A DNA stretch of 62,069 nucleotides from Elusimicrobiota bacterium (GCA_016218495.1 JACRDU010000034.1:1-62069), one strand, 5' to 3'. Counted from the stretch's first letter, positions 50,101-58,461 are shown. Translations and numbers: made by a program. Notes: generated by a model not told the origin, from the letters alone.

Positions 50101-50510
50101 GAGAACGGGGAGTTCCCGGACTGGGTGTTCGACCAGCCCACCTTGGCGCACAGGAACAGGCGGGCATTGCAGACGTTGGCGGCGATGTCTCCGGCGGGGA
50201 TGGACGGGGCGGTGTTGCAGGTGTTGAGCTCGTTGCTGATGACCTGGTCGAATTCGATGTGGGGGTCGTTGGAGATGTTCCCGTTCTGGGGCAGGACCGG
50301 CCGGTTGAAGGCGCCGTCATGGCAGCTGATCTTGTTGCCGAGGTCGTTGCAGTTGACCCCCAGCGACGCCGTGCCGCCGGAATCGTGCACCCAGAGCGAG
50401 TCGATGAACACCTGCTGCGCCGAGGCCGGCGCCGCAAAGAGCAGCGATAGGGCCAACAGACGGACCCCGTCCGCCCCCCTATGCCGCTGATAAAGGATGT
50501 TCCAGTTCAA
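47145..50510 (-). CDS. Large secreted protein with repeated FlgD-Ig-type domains and C-terminal sorting-like module
   Basis: A 1121-residue protein with a signal peptide (VRLLALSLLFAAPASAQQ). The mature part is a series of beta-sandwich repeats with a recurring pattern: FWDGRDxxG followed by PDGNYVFTL or ADGDYVFVL (at about 465, 725, 845 and 965), typical of FlgD-Ig-like modules. The end (NTFVYPNPLRDATATFKIYVPLQGKVSLKIYNIAG to HGVYFAVI) resembles type IX secretion C-terminal sorting domains. It starts at TTG 50510 with GGAG upstream. Coupling to the PorV-like gene supports surface export. It is Asn/Thr-rich compared with its neighbours. Confidence 0.82.
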   Translation of the reverse strand: MNWNILYQRHRGADGVRLLALSLLFAAPASAQQVFIDSLWVHDSGGTASLGVNCNDLGNKISCHDGAFNRPVLPQNGNISNDPHIEFDQVISNELNTCNTAPSIPAGDIAANVCNARLFLCAKVGWSNTQSGNSPFSLDFVNFEIFKYQQGSNPLDAQSTPPLRTFFIDNPGQIPGGSSTNGVLLPPFCVMWDGSINMQGEFGKSNGQYGFRATVATNQTGASGNINITQTRAYPGGFTKDSGGIVVDEKPITVDVTNVHVARASPTVVGDLTGVAAEPYNMTYRLAKDATMYMTIHQVTNALQTPIIRTVVPGLPRVGEGIPSGTLQNGDSWNGRYDNGDLGPPGVYLATLQSFSRDQFGPDLSIAVTRQIALDTLQITDIRVQPLTDQSTSLAVLSYVVTEPATVFIDIYPPGTSFGNGLNSVNALADEAATSAFGTLGVQKAFGASALPVRHIEEQKDFRKSVISFWDGRDFNGNVLADGDYVFVLYASLPSANGFTFRAPSTDRRIWSSNARSGFLTISRGLVTVSQIGPASTVIGSSPPVAGLDPFTFSYSLSREALVSVKIFNAAGNTLIKTLVNNDVRPGNFLNRERWLIPTGNDGLWVSSGTYLVQLTAADSVFPSKVSTTTALFFIDSFRITDIQTSPLLTGATDVLTLSYQLSQPMLVALNIYPPGTVVTGSTATWPPCAQIDPGLCGQVTLGGGLAKPLITIRGMRPGRLRITEFWDGRDQDGLFVPDGNYVFTLTAQSTTTPKFFASDQIYGSLTVARGSIVFPIFNVTPTFPQLFNSSQTISLPPYEIDYSLTRQSSVTIQVIKQSVAASVVKTIISGQVRDANILNKEFWDGRSDQGSFVEPGFYIVRAVAEDLASTLASGSTAQITVSVNPLRIYDVAVSPLRPDFGSALIAYQVSETMKVSVKIYKPGTIFDGNGNPTPPESQSLVKRIVGIRPARAEVSEVWDGTDETLAIVPDGNYLFKIVGSTSIDSIDTISGNLAAGAPLAEDLIIAEVPVVRSGAGDARGNFFGNTFVYPNPLRDATATFKIYVPLQGKVSLKIYNIAGEQVLDKDFGVNAADTYVNFVWDKSNQHGRKLAHGVYFAVIREEGTRGERSLFQTIKKLLIP

Positions 50511-50549
50511 TTTCGCTCCGGCTCTGGGGTGATGGTAGTGTGAAAAGAT

Positions 50550-50590
50550 GGCGGTTTGGTTTCGTAAATATTAACCCTAGGTAAACCGCC
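50550..50590. repeat. Inverted repeat GGCGGTTT...AAACCGCC in AT-rich gap
   Basis: An 8-bp stem (50550-50557 with 50583-50590) spans an AT-rich loop in the 100-base gap. On the minus strand it is followed by AUCUUUUC. It could be a weak terminator for the GT-C-like gene or an operator for the 1121-residue gene. Confidence 0.35.
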
Positions 50591-50610
50591 CCCGGAATAT
50601 AGCAGACGGC

Positions 50611-52500
50611 CTAGAGGCCTTCCAACCGCCTGAGGTTCGCCATGGCGTCCCCTTGGCCGGGATTCCAGGATAACGCCTTCCTATAGAGTAGCGCCGCGGC
50701 CGCATGGTCCCCCCGCTTCTGAGCCAAGCGGCCCAGGTTGTTGAGGACGTCGGCGCCCACTCCGGCGCGGGCGGGGCGGGCCACCAGCGCGAGCGCCCGC
50801 CGGTACGCCTCCTCCGCGCCCGCCCCGTCGCCGGCCGTCTCCAGGACCCACCCGAGCGTGAAGAGGGGCTGTGGCTCCCCCGGGACCATGGCGGCGACGC
50901 GGCGCGCTTCGGCGGAGGCCTCCCCGAGCCGGCCGAGACGGGCCAACGCGTAGGCGGAAAGCACCCCCGCGTTGACGCTGCCGGGGGCGGCGCGGGTGGA
51001 ACGGGCCAGTTCCGCGGCCAGCGCTCCTCCCTGCCCGGGCCGCCCCAGGGCCTCCTCCACCCATTGGTTCGTCCCGCGCCCGGGCTGGAGCAGGCGGTAT
51101 CCCAGGCGGCGGATGCGCTCCGCGTTGGCCGGAGAATCCTTCAGATACACCATCGCCTCGTCGTCCCAATAGACCAGGCGCCAGGACGGCGACTCGTCGA
51201 GGACCCGGCTCGTCCAGGCTCCCGTCGGGTGGCGCCTGAGCGCCGCCGCCGTGAACCCCCAACGGGACTCGAGCCGCGCCCAGACCTCCGGGCGGTGCCA
51301 GGAGAGCGCGGACCTGAAGTGCTCGGCCGGGTATTCGGCGTTGCGCCCGTCGATGAACACCTTCGTCCCGTGGAAGATGAGCGGCCCGCCCGACTCGTAC
51401 TCGTTGAACAGGGGGCCTGCCACGGATTCCTCGCGCAGGAAGCCGGCGGCCCCGGCCAGCGGCACCTCGGCGCGCAGCCCGAAGCCCTTGGCCCCGCGCG
51501 GGGACAGGATGACGGCCGCCGCGCTCGAAGCCCCCAACAGCAGGGCCGCGGCGGCAAGACGGGCCGCGGAGCCCGCCCCCCTCCACGGTCCGGGCGGCGG
51601 GAACGCCGCGGCGACGCAGGCCGGAGCGCAGAGCAGGAACAACGGGACGGAGCGCTGGGCCCAGAGGGCGGCGCCCAGCGCCCCGAGCGTCCAGAGCGCC
51701 CAGGGCGACCGGTTCTTCCAGGCCCGCGGTATGGCCCCCAGCGCGGCGAGGGCCCATGCCCCGAGCGGCCCCCTCAACTCGAACCATGGGGCATTCCACT
51801 CCTTCAGGAGCTCCTTGCCGGGGTACAGCGCGGTCCGCCAGGCCGCTTCCAGCACGCCCCAGCCGTGCGGGTTCGCCAGAACGGCCGCGGCGCAGACGCC
51901 GGTCAGGAGGGTCCACCGGCGCCACGGGCCGCGCCCGGCCTGGATGGCCGCGGAAGCGGCCATGGCGGACACGATGAGCCCGGCCGCTCCGTGGAGGTTC
52001 GCCCAGACCGCCGCCACGACGGGCAGCAGCGCCGCCCGGCGCGGCAGCCCCCCCTCCGCCCTGTCGCTCAGGAGCAGCGCGCTCAGCCCGATGCCGGTCA
52101 GGTCGAAGACGAAGGGACGGGCCACGAGCCACGGGCGGGCGGCGGCGGCGGCGAGCCCGAACATGACGGCGCCCCAGAGCGACCGCGCGCCCGACGAACG
52201 CCAGGCCATGAGATATCCGGCGGCCGAGAAGGCCCCGCAGAGCAGGACGAGCGGGGCGGCGCCGCCCGTCCGCCAGGCGGCCCAGAACAGGAGCTCCGAC
52301 AGCCATTCGAAGCTCACCCAAGGCCGGCCCGCCAGGACGAACGAGAACGGGTCGGAATGCGGGATTCCCGAAGCGGCGATGAGCCGCCCCGCGGCGAGGT
52401 GCCACCAGGTGTCCAGGTCCCGGACGGGGGAGGCGGCGAGGAACAGGACGGCCAAGACCAGCAGCGCGCCCCCGGCAAAGGCTTCGCGACGCTCGGACAT
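50611..52500 (-). CDS. Polytopic GT-C-like membrane protein with C-terminal TPRs
   Basis: A 629-residue protein. The first periplasmic loop carries VRDLDTWWHLAAGRLI with Asp-x-Asp, as in GT-C glycosyltransferases that use lipid-linked sugars. Some ten membrane helices span about 10-345 (for example AVWANLHGAAGLIVSAMAAS and NPHGWGVLEAAWRTALY). A soluble part follows, with FNEYESGGPLIFHGTKVFIDGRNAEYP near residue 375. TPR-like helices are at about 520-629 (GDGAGAEEAYRRALALV, AAALLYRKALSWNPGQGDAM). It may transfer a sugar in surface polysaccharide or glycoprotein synthesis; donor and acceptor are unknown. Confidence 0.72.
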   Translation of the reverse strand: MSERREAFAGGALLVLAVLFLAASPVRDLDTWWHLAAGRLIAASGIPHSDPFSFVLAGRPWVSFEWLSELLFWAAWRTGGAAPLVLLCGAFSAAGYLMAWRSSGARSLWGAVMFGLAAAAARPWLVARPFVFDLTGIGLSALLLSDRAEGGLPRRAALLPVVAAVWANLHGAAGLIVSAMAASAAIQAGRGPWRRWTLLTGVCAAAVLANPHGWGVLEAAWRTALYPGKELLKEWNAPWFELRGPLGAWALAALGAIPRAWKNRSPWALWTLGALGAALWAQRSVPLFLLCAPACVAAAFPPPGPWRGAGSAARLAAAALLLGASSAAAVILSPRGAKGFGLRAEVPLAGAAGFLREESVAGPLFNEYESGGPLIFHGTKVFIDGRNAEYPAEHFRSALSWHRPEVWARLESRWGFTAAALRRHPTGAWTSRVLDESPSWRLVYWDDEAMVYLKDSPANAERIRRLGYRLLQPGRGTNQWVEEALGRPGQGGALAAELARSTRAAPGSVNAGVLSAYALARLGRLGEASAEARRVAAMVPGEPQPLFTLGWVLETAGDGAGAEEAYRRALALVARPARAGVGADVLNNLGRLAQKRGDHAAAALLYRKALSWNPGQGDAMANLRRLEGL

Positions 52501-52517
52501 GGGGTCAGTAAATGAAA

Positions 52518-54338
52518 TTATCGGCGGACGAGGTATTTGTTGAGGAGCGGGTCGCCCGAAGGCAGCGTCGTCAGGACCCAGAGCTCGAGCTGCTGGACCT
52601 GCTTCTCATCGGCCCGGTAGGTCAGCAGCAGCGACTGAGCTCCCGTGGGCAGGGTCGCGGACCGGGCGATGTCGAAGGACTTCTCCTTCTTCTTGAGCAC
52701 GAGGACCTGCTTGCCTTTGGCGTCCCAGGCCCACAGCTCGCCCTTGTGCCAGCGGATGGCCGTCAGCACGGCGTCGAAGTCGAGCCGGAAGGCTTCGGTC
52801 TGGGCCTCCGGCCCCTCGCCGAGGTGGCGGTAGAGCAGCTTCGTGGCCGCGTCGTAGCTCCACAGGTTCTGCCCGTCGTGGGCCAGGGCGGCCGGCGCGG
52901 GCCCGGGAGTCGGCCACACGGCCTCGACCTTGTCCGGGGTCTCCACGGAGAAGCGCAGCACCCGGCCCTGGGCCGCGTCGAGGGCGTACATCTTGCCGGC
53001 CCAGGAGCTCAGCGCCGCCGGGTGGTAGGGTCCTTTGACCCCCACGATCTCCCGCCGGATGGGCTCCGCCGGGTTCTCGGCCTCGAACGCCAGCAGGCCG
53101 CCCTCCCATTCGGAGACCCACAGCGTGTCCCCGTCATAGGCGATGGCGGTGGTCCGCGCGGCCGAGAGGTTGTGGGAGCTCTTCAGCGTGAACGAGAGCT
53201 TGTACATCGCCTTCCAGGCCGGCACGGCGGAGGCGAACATCACGACGGCGGCGGCCGCCGCGGCCAGCCAGCGGCGGTCGATGCGCGGCTTGGCGTCCGC
53301 CTGCGCGGCCGGGGCCTTGAGGTTCGCCATCTCGGCGGCCTTCGCGGCCGCCTCGCGCATGAAATCGGCGATCCGGGAGCCGGCGTCCGAGGAACGGCGC
53401 AGGATCTCGGTCATCTCCTGGGCGTGCCGGGTCTCGGCCTCCTCGAGCTGGCCGAACTTCTGATGGAACGACTCCTTCTCTTCGTGGACCCGGACCTCCC
53501 ACGCCGAGAGCTCCTGCTTCTTGGCCTCCCAGGCCGAACGCTCGCGCTCCCAGAGCTCCTGCCAGGCCTTACGTTCCTCGGTGAAGAGGTTCTGGAGCTC
53601 GTTCATGCGCTCTTCGACGTCCTTGACCCGCTGCAGCGCGCGGCCGCGCTCCTTCTCGGCCTCCTCCCTCTCCCGCCGCTCCTTGAGCAGCTCCCCCAGC
53701 GAGGCCTCGATGGCGCCCTTGGCCTCGCCGAGCTCGGAGAGCGCGCGCTGCTCTGCGCCCAGCGCCGAAGCGGACGACTCGCGCTCCTTCTCCGCGCGCG
53801 CCTCCAGCTCGCGCAGGCGCATCAGGTACTCGGCCTCGCGCGCCGCCCAATCCGCCTCGAGCGCCCGCCAGCGCGTCTCCTCGGAGTTGACCCGGCGGCG
53901 CGACTCCTCCGCGATCGAGCGCAGCCGCGCCTCCTCTTCGGCCAGGCGCGCCTGCGCCGCCTTCTGGGCCTCCTGCGCCGCCTCCAGCTCGGCCGAATAG
54001 GCCATCGCCTGCTGGGTCGTCAGCGCGTCGACGCGCTCTTCGCGCCGGCGCAGCCTCTCGAGCTCGGCGGAGGTCTGGCGGAGGCGCTCCATCGTCTCGG
54101 CCAAGGACCGCTCCTTGAGCTCGAGCAGCTGGGCCAGGCGGGTGACCTCGGCGCGGTGCTGGCGCTTGACCAAGGACAGCGTCTCCAGCGTCACCTCGCG
54201 CGTGATGGCCGGGGCGTCGTGGAGGGAGTACTGCTCGCCGGAAACGGGGAGCGGCATGGCCGGAGCGACGGGCGGCGCGCCGCTCGTCACCTTGGACCAA
54301 AGCCTGTCGAGCTCCTTCTGGATCTCTTCCGGGGTCAT
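52518..54338 (-). CDS. Coiled-coil, transmembrane and beta-propeller-like fusion protein
   Basis: A 606-residue protein. Residues 1-60 contain a short helix and Pro-rich linker. Residues about 65-325 form a long Glu/Arg/Ala-rich coiled coil (LELKERSLAETMERLRQTSA, LRELEARAEKERESSASALG). One membrane helix is at about 345-365 (RRWLAAAAAAVVMFASAVP). The C-terminal 230 residues have WD/SMP30-like blades (AIAYDGDTLWVSEWEGGLLAF, ALSSWAGKMYALDAAQGRVL, ALAHDGQNLWSYDAATKLLY). The coiled coil should be cytoplasmic and the propeller periplasmic. The ATG at 54338 was chosen because the upstream in-frame region is low-quality Arg/Pro sequence. Its function is unknown. Confidence 0.72.
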   Translation of the reverse strand: MTPEEIQKELDRLWSKVTSGAPPVAPAMPLPVSGEQYSLHDAPAITREVTLETLSLVKRQHRAEVTRLAQLLELKERSLAETMERLRQTSAELERLRRREERVDALTTQQAMAYSAELEAAQEAQKAAQARLAEEEARLRSIAEESRRRVNSEETRWRALEADWAAREAEYLMRLRELEARAEKERESSASALGAEQRALSELGEAKGAIEASLGELLKERREREEAEKERGRALQRVKDVEERMNELQNLFTEERKAWQELWERERSAWEAKKQELSAWEVRVHEEKESFHQKFGQLEEAETRHAQEMTEILRRSSDAGSRIADFMREAAAKAAEMANLKAPAAQADAKPRIDRRWLAAAAAAVVMFASAVPAWKAMYKLSFTLKSSHNLSAARTTAIAYDGDTLWVSEWEGGLLAFEAENPAEPIRREIVGVKGPYHPAALSSWAGKMYALDAAQGRVLRFSVETPDKVEAVWPTPGPAPAALAHDGQNLWSYDAATKLLYRHLGEGPEAQTEAFRLDFDAVLTAIRWHKGELWAWDAKGKQVLVLKKKEKSFDIARSATLPTGAQSLLLTYRADEKQVQQLELWVLTTLPSGDPLLNKYLVRR

Positions 54339-54385
54339 CCTCAGGGCAAGGATAGCGGCCCGGAGTAAAGGATTTGTTGCGCGAC

Positions 54386-55765
54386 CTACCGGCGCTGGAG
54401 CTTCTGCAGCTCCATGTTCGCCTCGGCCAGGTCCACGCCCCTGCCTTTGAACTCCGAGAGGATGTTCTTGAGGCGGTCGATCAGGACGGCGTCCGGGACC
54501 CCTTGGAGCCGCAGCTCGTGGTAGCGGCGCCATTCCTCGCGGAAGCGCCCCTCCACGTCGGCCTCCTTCATCCGGACGCGCTCACCCTCGAGCTGCTTGA
54601 GCTCGGACTCGGCCTTGCGGCGGCGCTCTTCGAGCTGTTTGAGGCGGATCTGCTGCTCGGCCCGAGCGGCGCGCTCCTCCGCCTCTCCGGCCTGGGCGGA
54701 CTTGATGTCGAGGTCGCGCCGGAGGTCCGTCATCTCTTCGCGCAGGAGCCGCAGCTCCTCGGCCAGACGCCACTGCTTGACCTCGGAGGCCTCCAGCGCC
54801 TGCGACAGCTCGCCCCGATAGCCCATCTCGGTCTTGAGCAGCCTCTCGTACTCCCCTTCGGGGTCCCAAGCGCCGAACTTGTAGGACAGGCTGACGACGT
54901 GGCTCCAGGTCTTGCCGTGCGCGAGCGGCAGGCGCAGCGCGTAGTCCAGCGTGGCGCCCAGCACGCTCCAGCCGGCGCCCAGGCTCCAGGTCTTGCCCAG
55001 GGTCCCCAGCGAAAGGCCCGAGCGCGCGGTCAGCATGCCGCTGCGCAGGGTCGCCCATGAATACTCCAGGCCGCCGCCCAGGGAGGTCGCCGCGCGGCGC
55101 GAGACGGAAGGCTCCCGCTGCGTCACGTCCGCCATGGCCGCGAACCGGCGCACGCTGCGAGCCACGCCGAGCTTGGCGGTCAACGGGGCGCGGTCCGGCA
55201 CCGGGCCGACGCTCGTGCTCGGGCTGTTGAGGTTCATCAGCGAGAGCCCGACCGAGGACTCCGCCCAGCGGTAGAGCAGGCCCAGGTCCACGGCGGCCTT
55301 GGCCGTCGAGCCGCCCTGGCGCCGCCCGGAGCGGCCGATGGTCTTGAAGGTGAGGCCCGCGTCCAGCGTCCCCGGCCCGATCTCCCGCCACGAGCGCGAG
55401 CCGTAGGTCAGGCCGATGGAGCGGTCCAGCGAGACCGGCTCGACGACGTCGTAGTTCCAGGACAGCCCGAACGCCCCGCGCAGGAAGGGCGCGTCGACCG
55501 GCAGCAGGACGGCGGCCCCCATGCCGTCGATGTCCGTGGGGCCGGCCGGGACCTGGAAGAGCCTCCGGTTGGAGACCTCGACCCGGGCCCGCCGCGCCTG
55601 CCCGACGGCGGCGGGGTTGATGGTCATGGCCCCCAGCCCCTCGGTGTCCGCCGTCACGGCGTCGGCGAGGCCGGCGGCCCGGGCGCCGAAGGCGGCGTCC
55701 TCGTTGGACGCGTGCGCCGTCGCGGAGGCGAGGACGGCGGCCGCGGCGAGGACGGCGGCCCTCAT
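54386..55765 (-). CDS. PorV-like beta-barrel with C-terminal coiled coil
   Basis: A 459-residue protein with a signal peptide (LAAAAVLASATAHAS). Residues 20-60 carry a PorV/UPF0164-like start (AAFGARAAGLADAVTADTEGLGAMTINPAAVG). Barrel-like strands follow to about 300, ending SHVVSLSYKFG. The last 150 residues are a charged coiled coil (LRLLREEMTDLRRDLDIKSA, AEQQIRLKQLEERRRKAESE). The coil should extend into the periplasm and could link the outer membrane to the neighbouring coiled-coil membrane protein. The ATG overlaps the stop of the cyclase gene (ATGA). Confidence 0.72.
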   Translation of the reverse strand: MRAAVLAAAAVLASATAHASNEDAAFGARAAGLADAVTADTEGLGAMTINPAAVGQARRARVEVSNRRLFQVPAGPTDIDGMGAAVLLPVDAPFLRGAFGLSWNYDVVEPVSLDRSIGLTYGSRSWREIGPGTLDAGLTFKTIGRSGRRQGGSTAKAAVDLGLLYRWAESSVGLSLMNLNSPSTSVGPVPDRAPLTAKLGVARSVRRFAAMADVTQREPSVSRRAATSLGGGLEYSWATLRSGMLTARSGLSLGTLGKTWSLGAGWSVLGATLDYALRLPLAHGKTWSHVVSLSYKFGAWDPEGEYERLLKTEMGYRGELSQALEASEVKQWRLAEELRLLREEMTDLRRDLDIKSAQAGEAEERAARAEQQIRLKQLEERRRKAESELKQLEGERVRMKEADVEGRFREEWRRYHELRLQGVPDAVLIDRLKNILSEFKGRGVDLAEANMELQKLQRR

Positions 55766-57237
55766 CGGTCCGCCGCCGAAGGACGCTCGAGCAGGGCCTG
55801 CTGGTAGGTGCATACGCCGTCTCTCCCCCGGGTCTTGACCCAGTACAGCGCCTCGTCCGCGCGGTGGAGGAGGTCCTCCGCCCTGCGCCCGTCCTCCGGA
55901 TAGGCCGCCACCCCGATGGAGGCGGTCATCCCGATCTCCTTGGCCGAAGAGAACGGGACGGGGATGCGCAGCTCCCGCAGGTCGACCAGGAGGCGGCCCA
56001 TGATGTTCGCCGCGTCCTCGGCCGAGGCCTGCGGGAGCAGGATGACGATCTCGTCGCCCCCGAAGCGGGCCGGGAAGTCGATCTTGCGCAGGCGCTTCTG
56101 GATGAGCGCGCCCAGCTCCTTGAGGGCGAGGTCGCCCACCTGGTGGCCGAAGGTGTCGTTGATCCCCTTGAAATGGTCCACGTCGATCATCACCACCGAC
56201 AGCGGGGGCCCGCCGCGCTCGACGCGGTAGAGCTCCTCTTGGAAGCGCTGGTTGAAGTAGCGCCGCACGGCCAGGCCCGTCAGATGGTCGTAGAGGGAGA
56301 GGGACTGCACCTCTTCGAAGAGCCGCTGGTTGTCGACGGCCAGCCCGATCTGACCCGCGAAGGAGCGCAGCAGCCCGATGTCCTCGCCGTAGATCGTCTG
56401 CTGGCTGAGCAGGTTGTCGACGACGAGGAGGCCGATGTTCTGGCCTTGGACCGACAGCGGAAGGTAGACGACCCGCTCTTCGTAGCGCTTCATGAGGGGG
56501 TCCGGCCCGTCGCCGCGCATCACGCGGGCGAAGCGGTGGTCGCCGGTCAGGGGGATCTCCTCGCCGCGCAGGGAAGCGGCCCGCCCACGCAGGTCGACCG
56601 AGACCTCGCCGCGTAGGACCTGGCGCTCCCGCTCGAGCAGGTAGAGCCGGGCCCGGTCGAGGGAGAAGTGCCGGACGATGCCCTGCAGGATGAGCTTGAC
56701 GCCGTCCTCGACCCGGAGCGAGCTGGCGAAGACCGCCGACAGGTCGGTCAGCGCCTCGAGGCGCTTGAGCTGGCGGCGCCGCGCCGACCCGCTGCGCGTG
56801 CGCACCAGGTTCTGGGCCAGCTCGGCGGCCAGCAGGCGGGCGGTCGTCCGCTCCGCCCCGCTGAAGCAGCGCCGGCTGCCGGGCCGCTCGAAGCGCAGCG
56901 CCCCCAGGACCTCGTCTCCCCCGCTGGGGCTGAGCGGCACATAGAGCACGGCGTGCGGGGCCGTCGCGCTGAGCGTCGTCCTGCGCCCCTCGAGCAGCCG
57001 GGAGAGCGCGGAGGAGTCCTTCAGATGGACGACCTCGTCCATCTCCAGCCAAAGGTCGCGGTTCAGCGCGTAGCGCAGCTGGAGCTCGCCCTCCGCGGCC
57101 AGGAACACCCCGACGCGTTCGGCGCGCACGGCGCGCGAGGCCAGGCGCACCCCGGCGTCGAGCAGGGCGTCTTCGGTGAGGAACACCCGGTTGAGGCGGG
57201 TGTGGTAGCGGTACAGGGTCTCGAGTCGGCTCTTCAT
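55762..57237 (-). CDS. GAF-GAF-GGDEF diguanylate cyclase
   Basis: A 491-residue soluble protein. Two GAF-like sensory domains lie at about 10-150 (DAGVRLASRAVRAERVGVFLA) and 165-325 (LILQGIVRHFSLDRARLYLL). The GGDEF domain is at about 335-485 (YDHLTGLAVRRYF, VVMIDVDHFKGINDTFGHQVG). The active-site motif is GGDEI (393-397), with the metal-binding Asp in MIDVDHFK. An RKID motif stands exactly five residues before it, which is the RxxD inhibitory site. It should be an active, product-inhibited c-di-GMP synthase. The ATG overlaps the stop of the solute-binding-like gene (ATGA), so the two proteins are probably made together. Confidence 0.93.
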   Translation of the reverse strand: MKSRLETLYRYHTRLNRVFLTEDALLDAGVRLASRAVRAERVGVFLAAEGELQLRYALNRDLWLEMDEVVHLKDSSALSRLLEGRRTTLSATAPHAVLYVPLSPSGGDEVLGALRFERPGSRRCFSGAERTTARLLAAELAQNLVRTRSGSARRRQLKRLEALTDLSAVFASSLRVEDGVKLILQGIVRHFSLDRARLYLLERERQVLRGEVSVDLRGRAASLRGEEIPLTGDHRFARVMRGDGPDPLMKRYEERVVYLPLSVQGQNIGLLVVDNLLSQQTIYGEDIGLLRSFAGQIGLAVDNQRLFEEVQSLSLYDHLTGLAVRRYFNQRFQEELYRVERGGPPLSVVMIDVDHFKGINDTFGHQVGDLALKELGALIQKRLRKIDFPARFGGDEIVILLPQASAEDAANIMGRLLVDLRELRIPVPFSSAKEIGMTASIGVAAYPEDGRRAEDLLHRADEALYWVKTRGRDGVCTYQQALLERPSAADR

Positions 57238-58460
57238 GACGCGTAGAAGCTCAGGATGTAGTCGACTTCGCTGGCCGCGTGGATGAGTTCCGTGCGCAGC
57301 GCCTCGGGGGTCCAGCGCCTGCGCGCCACGTCGCGGACCAACCGCTCCATCCCCCGCTCGAAGACCCGCTCGAGCGAGCCCAGGACGCTCAGGTTGGGAA
57401 TGAGGCGCGCGCGGGAGAACGCCTCCTCGAAGACATCGCGAAGCTCGGGGTCCTCCGGCCCGAAGATGGCCGCCCCCTCCGCAGCGGGGAAGGCCCCGAT
57501 GGCCTGGGCGTACGACGCGGACGCGGCCCCGCCGACAAGCCAGCGCAGCAGCGCGAAGGCCTCCCGGGGGACGTCGGTGGAGCGGGCCACCCCGAGGTTC
57601 CAGGCGCTGAGCAGCGTCGTCCCGTCCCCCGAAGGGAACGGAGCGGCGGCCACATGGCGCCGCGCCCGGCGCGCCAGCAGGCGCTTGGGCCCGCGCCGGG
57701 GGACGGGCGGCGGTCGCCGGCCCGAGAACTGGAGCGCGCAAGCGCCCTCGAAGAGGTCGAGCGGGGCCAGACCGGACTCGCCCTTGAGGGGCATCGCCCC
57801 CGAGGAGAGTAGCTGGAAATAGTCCGAGATGCCGCGCTGGGCGCGCTCGCGCTGGAACAAGGAACGCGTCCCGTCGGCGGCGAACAGGTCCCCGCCGCGG
57901 CTCCAGACGCAGGGGGCCACGTCGGCCAGCGCGACGGACTCCCGCGGGTTCGGATTGGCGACGGGATGCTGCAGGCCGGCCACGGACAGGCCCTTCTTGG
58001 ATATCCTCCGGCAGGCGTCCTTGAAGCCGTCCCAGGTGGCGAGCGAGGCCGGTGCGACGCCGGCCTGGGCGAGCACGTCCCGGCGGTAATAGAGGATGCG
58101 CGCCTCCACCCACCAGGGCAGCGAATGCACGCGCGGCGTGCCGTCGAGGCGGCACTGCGCCCTGAGCGAGGCCGGCCAGCGCGCCAGGTCCAGGACCGGG
58201 TCGAGCTCGCCCAGGTCGGCCAGCGCGCCCAGGCGGGCCAAGGTCGAGGTCCAGTAGGACGGCAGCTGCACGACGTCGGGCCCCTTCCCCCCCTCTTTGG
58301 CCGCGGCGATGAGGCGGTCCCAGAGCGAGCGCGGGGTGCGCACCGCGATGTTCACCTTGATGCCGGGATGCTCGCGGTGGAAGGCGTAGAGGTGCTCGCG
58401 CAGCGAAGGCACCGTGTCGTAGCCGGAGTTGGGCAGGACCCAGAGGTTGAGCTCCCTCAT
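57234..58460 (-). CDS. Family 1 solute-binding-protein-like protein without signal peptide
   Basis: A 408-residue protein with the fold signature of ABC sugar-binding proteins (SBP_bac_1). It has LREHLYAFHREHPGIKVNIAV near the start, GPDVVQLPSYWTSTLARLGALADL, SLPWWVEARILYYRRDVLAQAG and FALLRWLVGGAASASYAQAIGAFPA. It begins directly with MRELNLWVLPNSGYDTV, the first strand of the fold. There is no signal peptide or lipobox, and no ABC permease or ATPase genes are adjacent. It is therefore probably cytoplasmic. It lies one base after tsaD and overlaps the cyclase gene, suggesting a ligand-sensing partner for that enzyme. Confidence 0.82.
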   Translation of the reverse strand: MRELNLWVLPNSGYDTVPSLREHLYAFHREHPGIKVNIAVRTPRSLWDRLIAAAKEGGKGPDVVQLPSYWTSTLARLGALADLGELDPVLDLARWPASLRAQCRLDGTPRVHSLPWWVEARILYYRRDVLAQAGVAPASLATWDGFKDACRRISKKGLSVAGLQHPVANPNPRESVALADVAPCVWSRGGDLFAADGTRSLFQRERAQRGISDYFQLLSSGAMPLKGESGLAPLDLFEGACALQFSGRRPPPVPRRGPKRLLARRARRHVAAAPFPSGDGTTLLSAWNLGVARSTDVPREAFALLRWLVGGAASASYAQAIGAFPAAEGAAIFGPEDPELRDVFEEAFSRARLIPNLSVLGSLERVFERGMERLVRDVARRRWTPEALRTELIHAASEVDYILSFYAS

Positions 58461-58461
58461 C

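Noticed and set aside
52489-52515. TTTACT six bases before the ATG at 52500 as another leaderless promoter
   Set aside because: It matches the -10 consensus at only 4 of 6 positions and lacks the key A at position 2, so it was not counted with the stronger cases.
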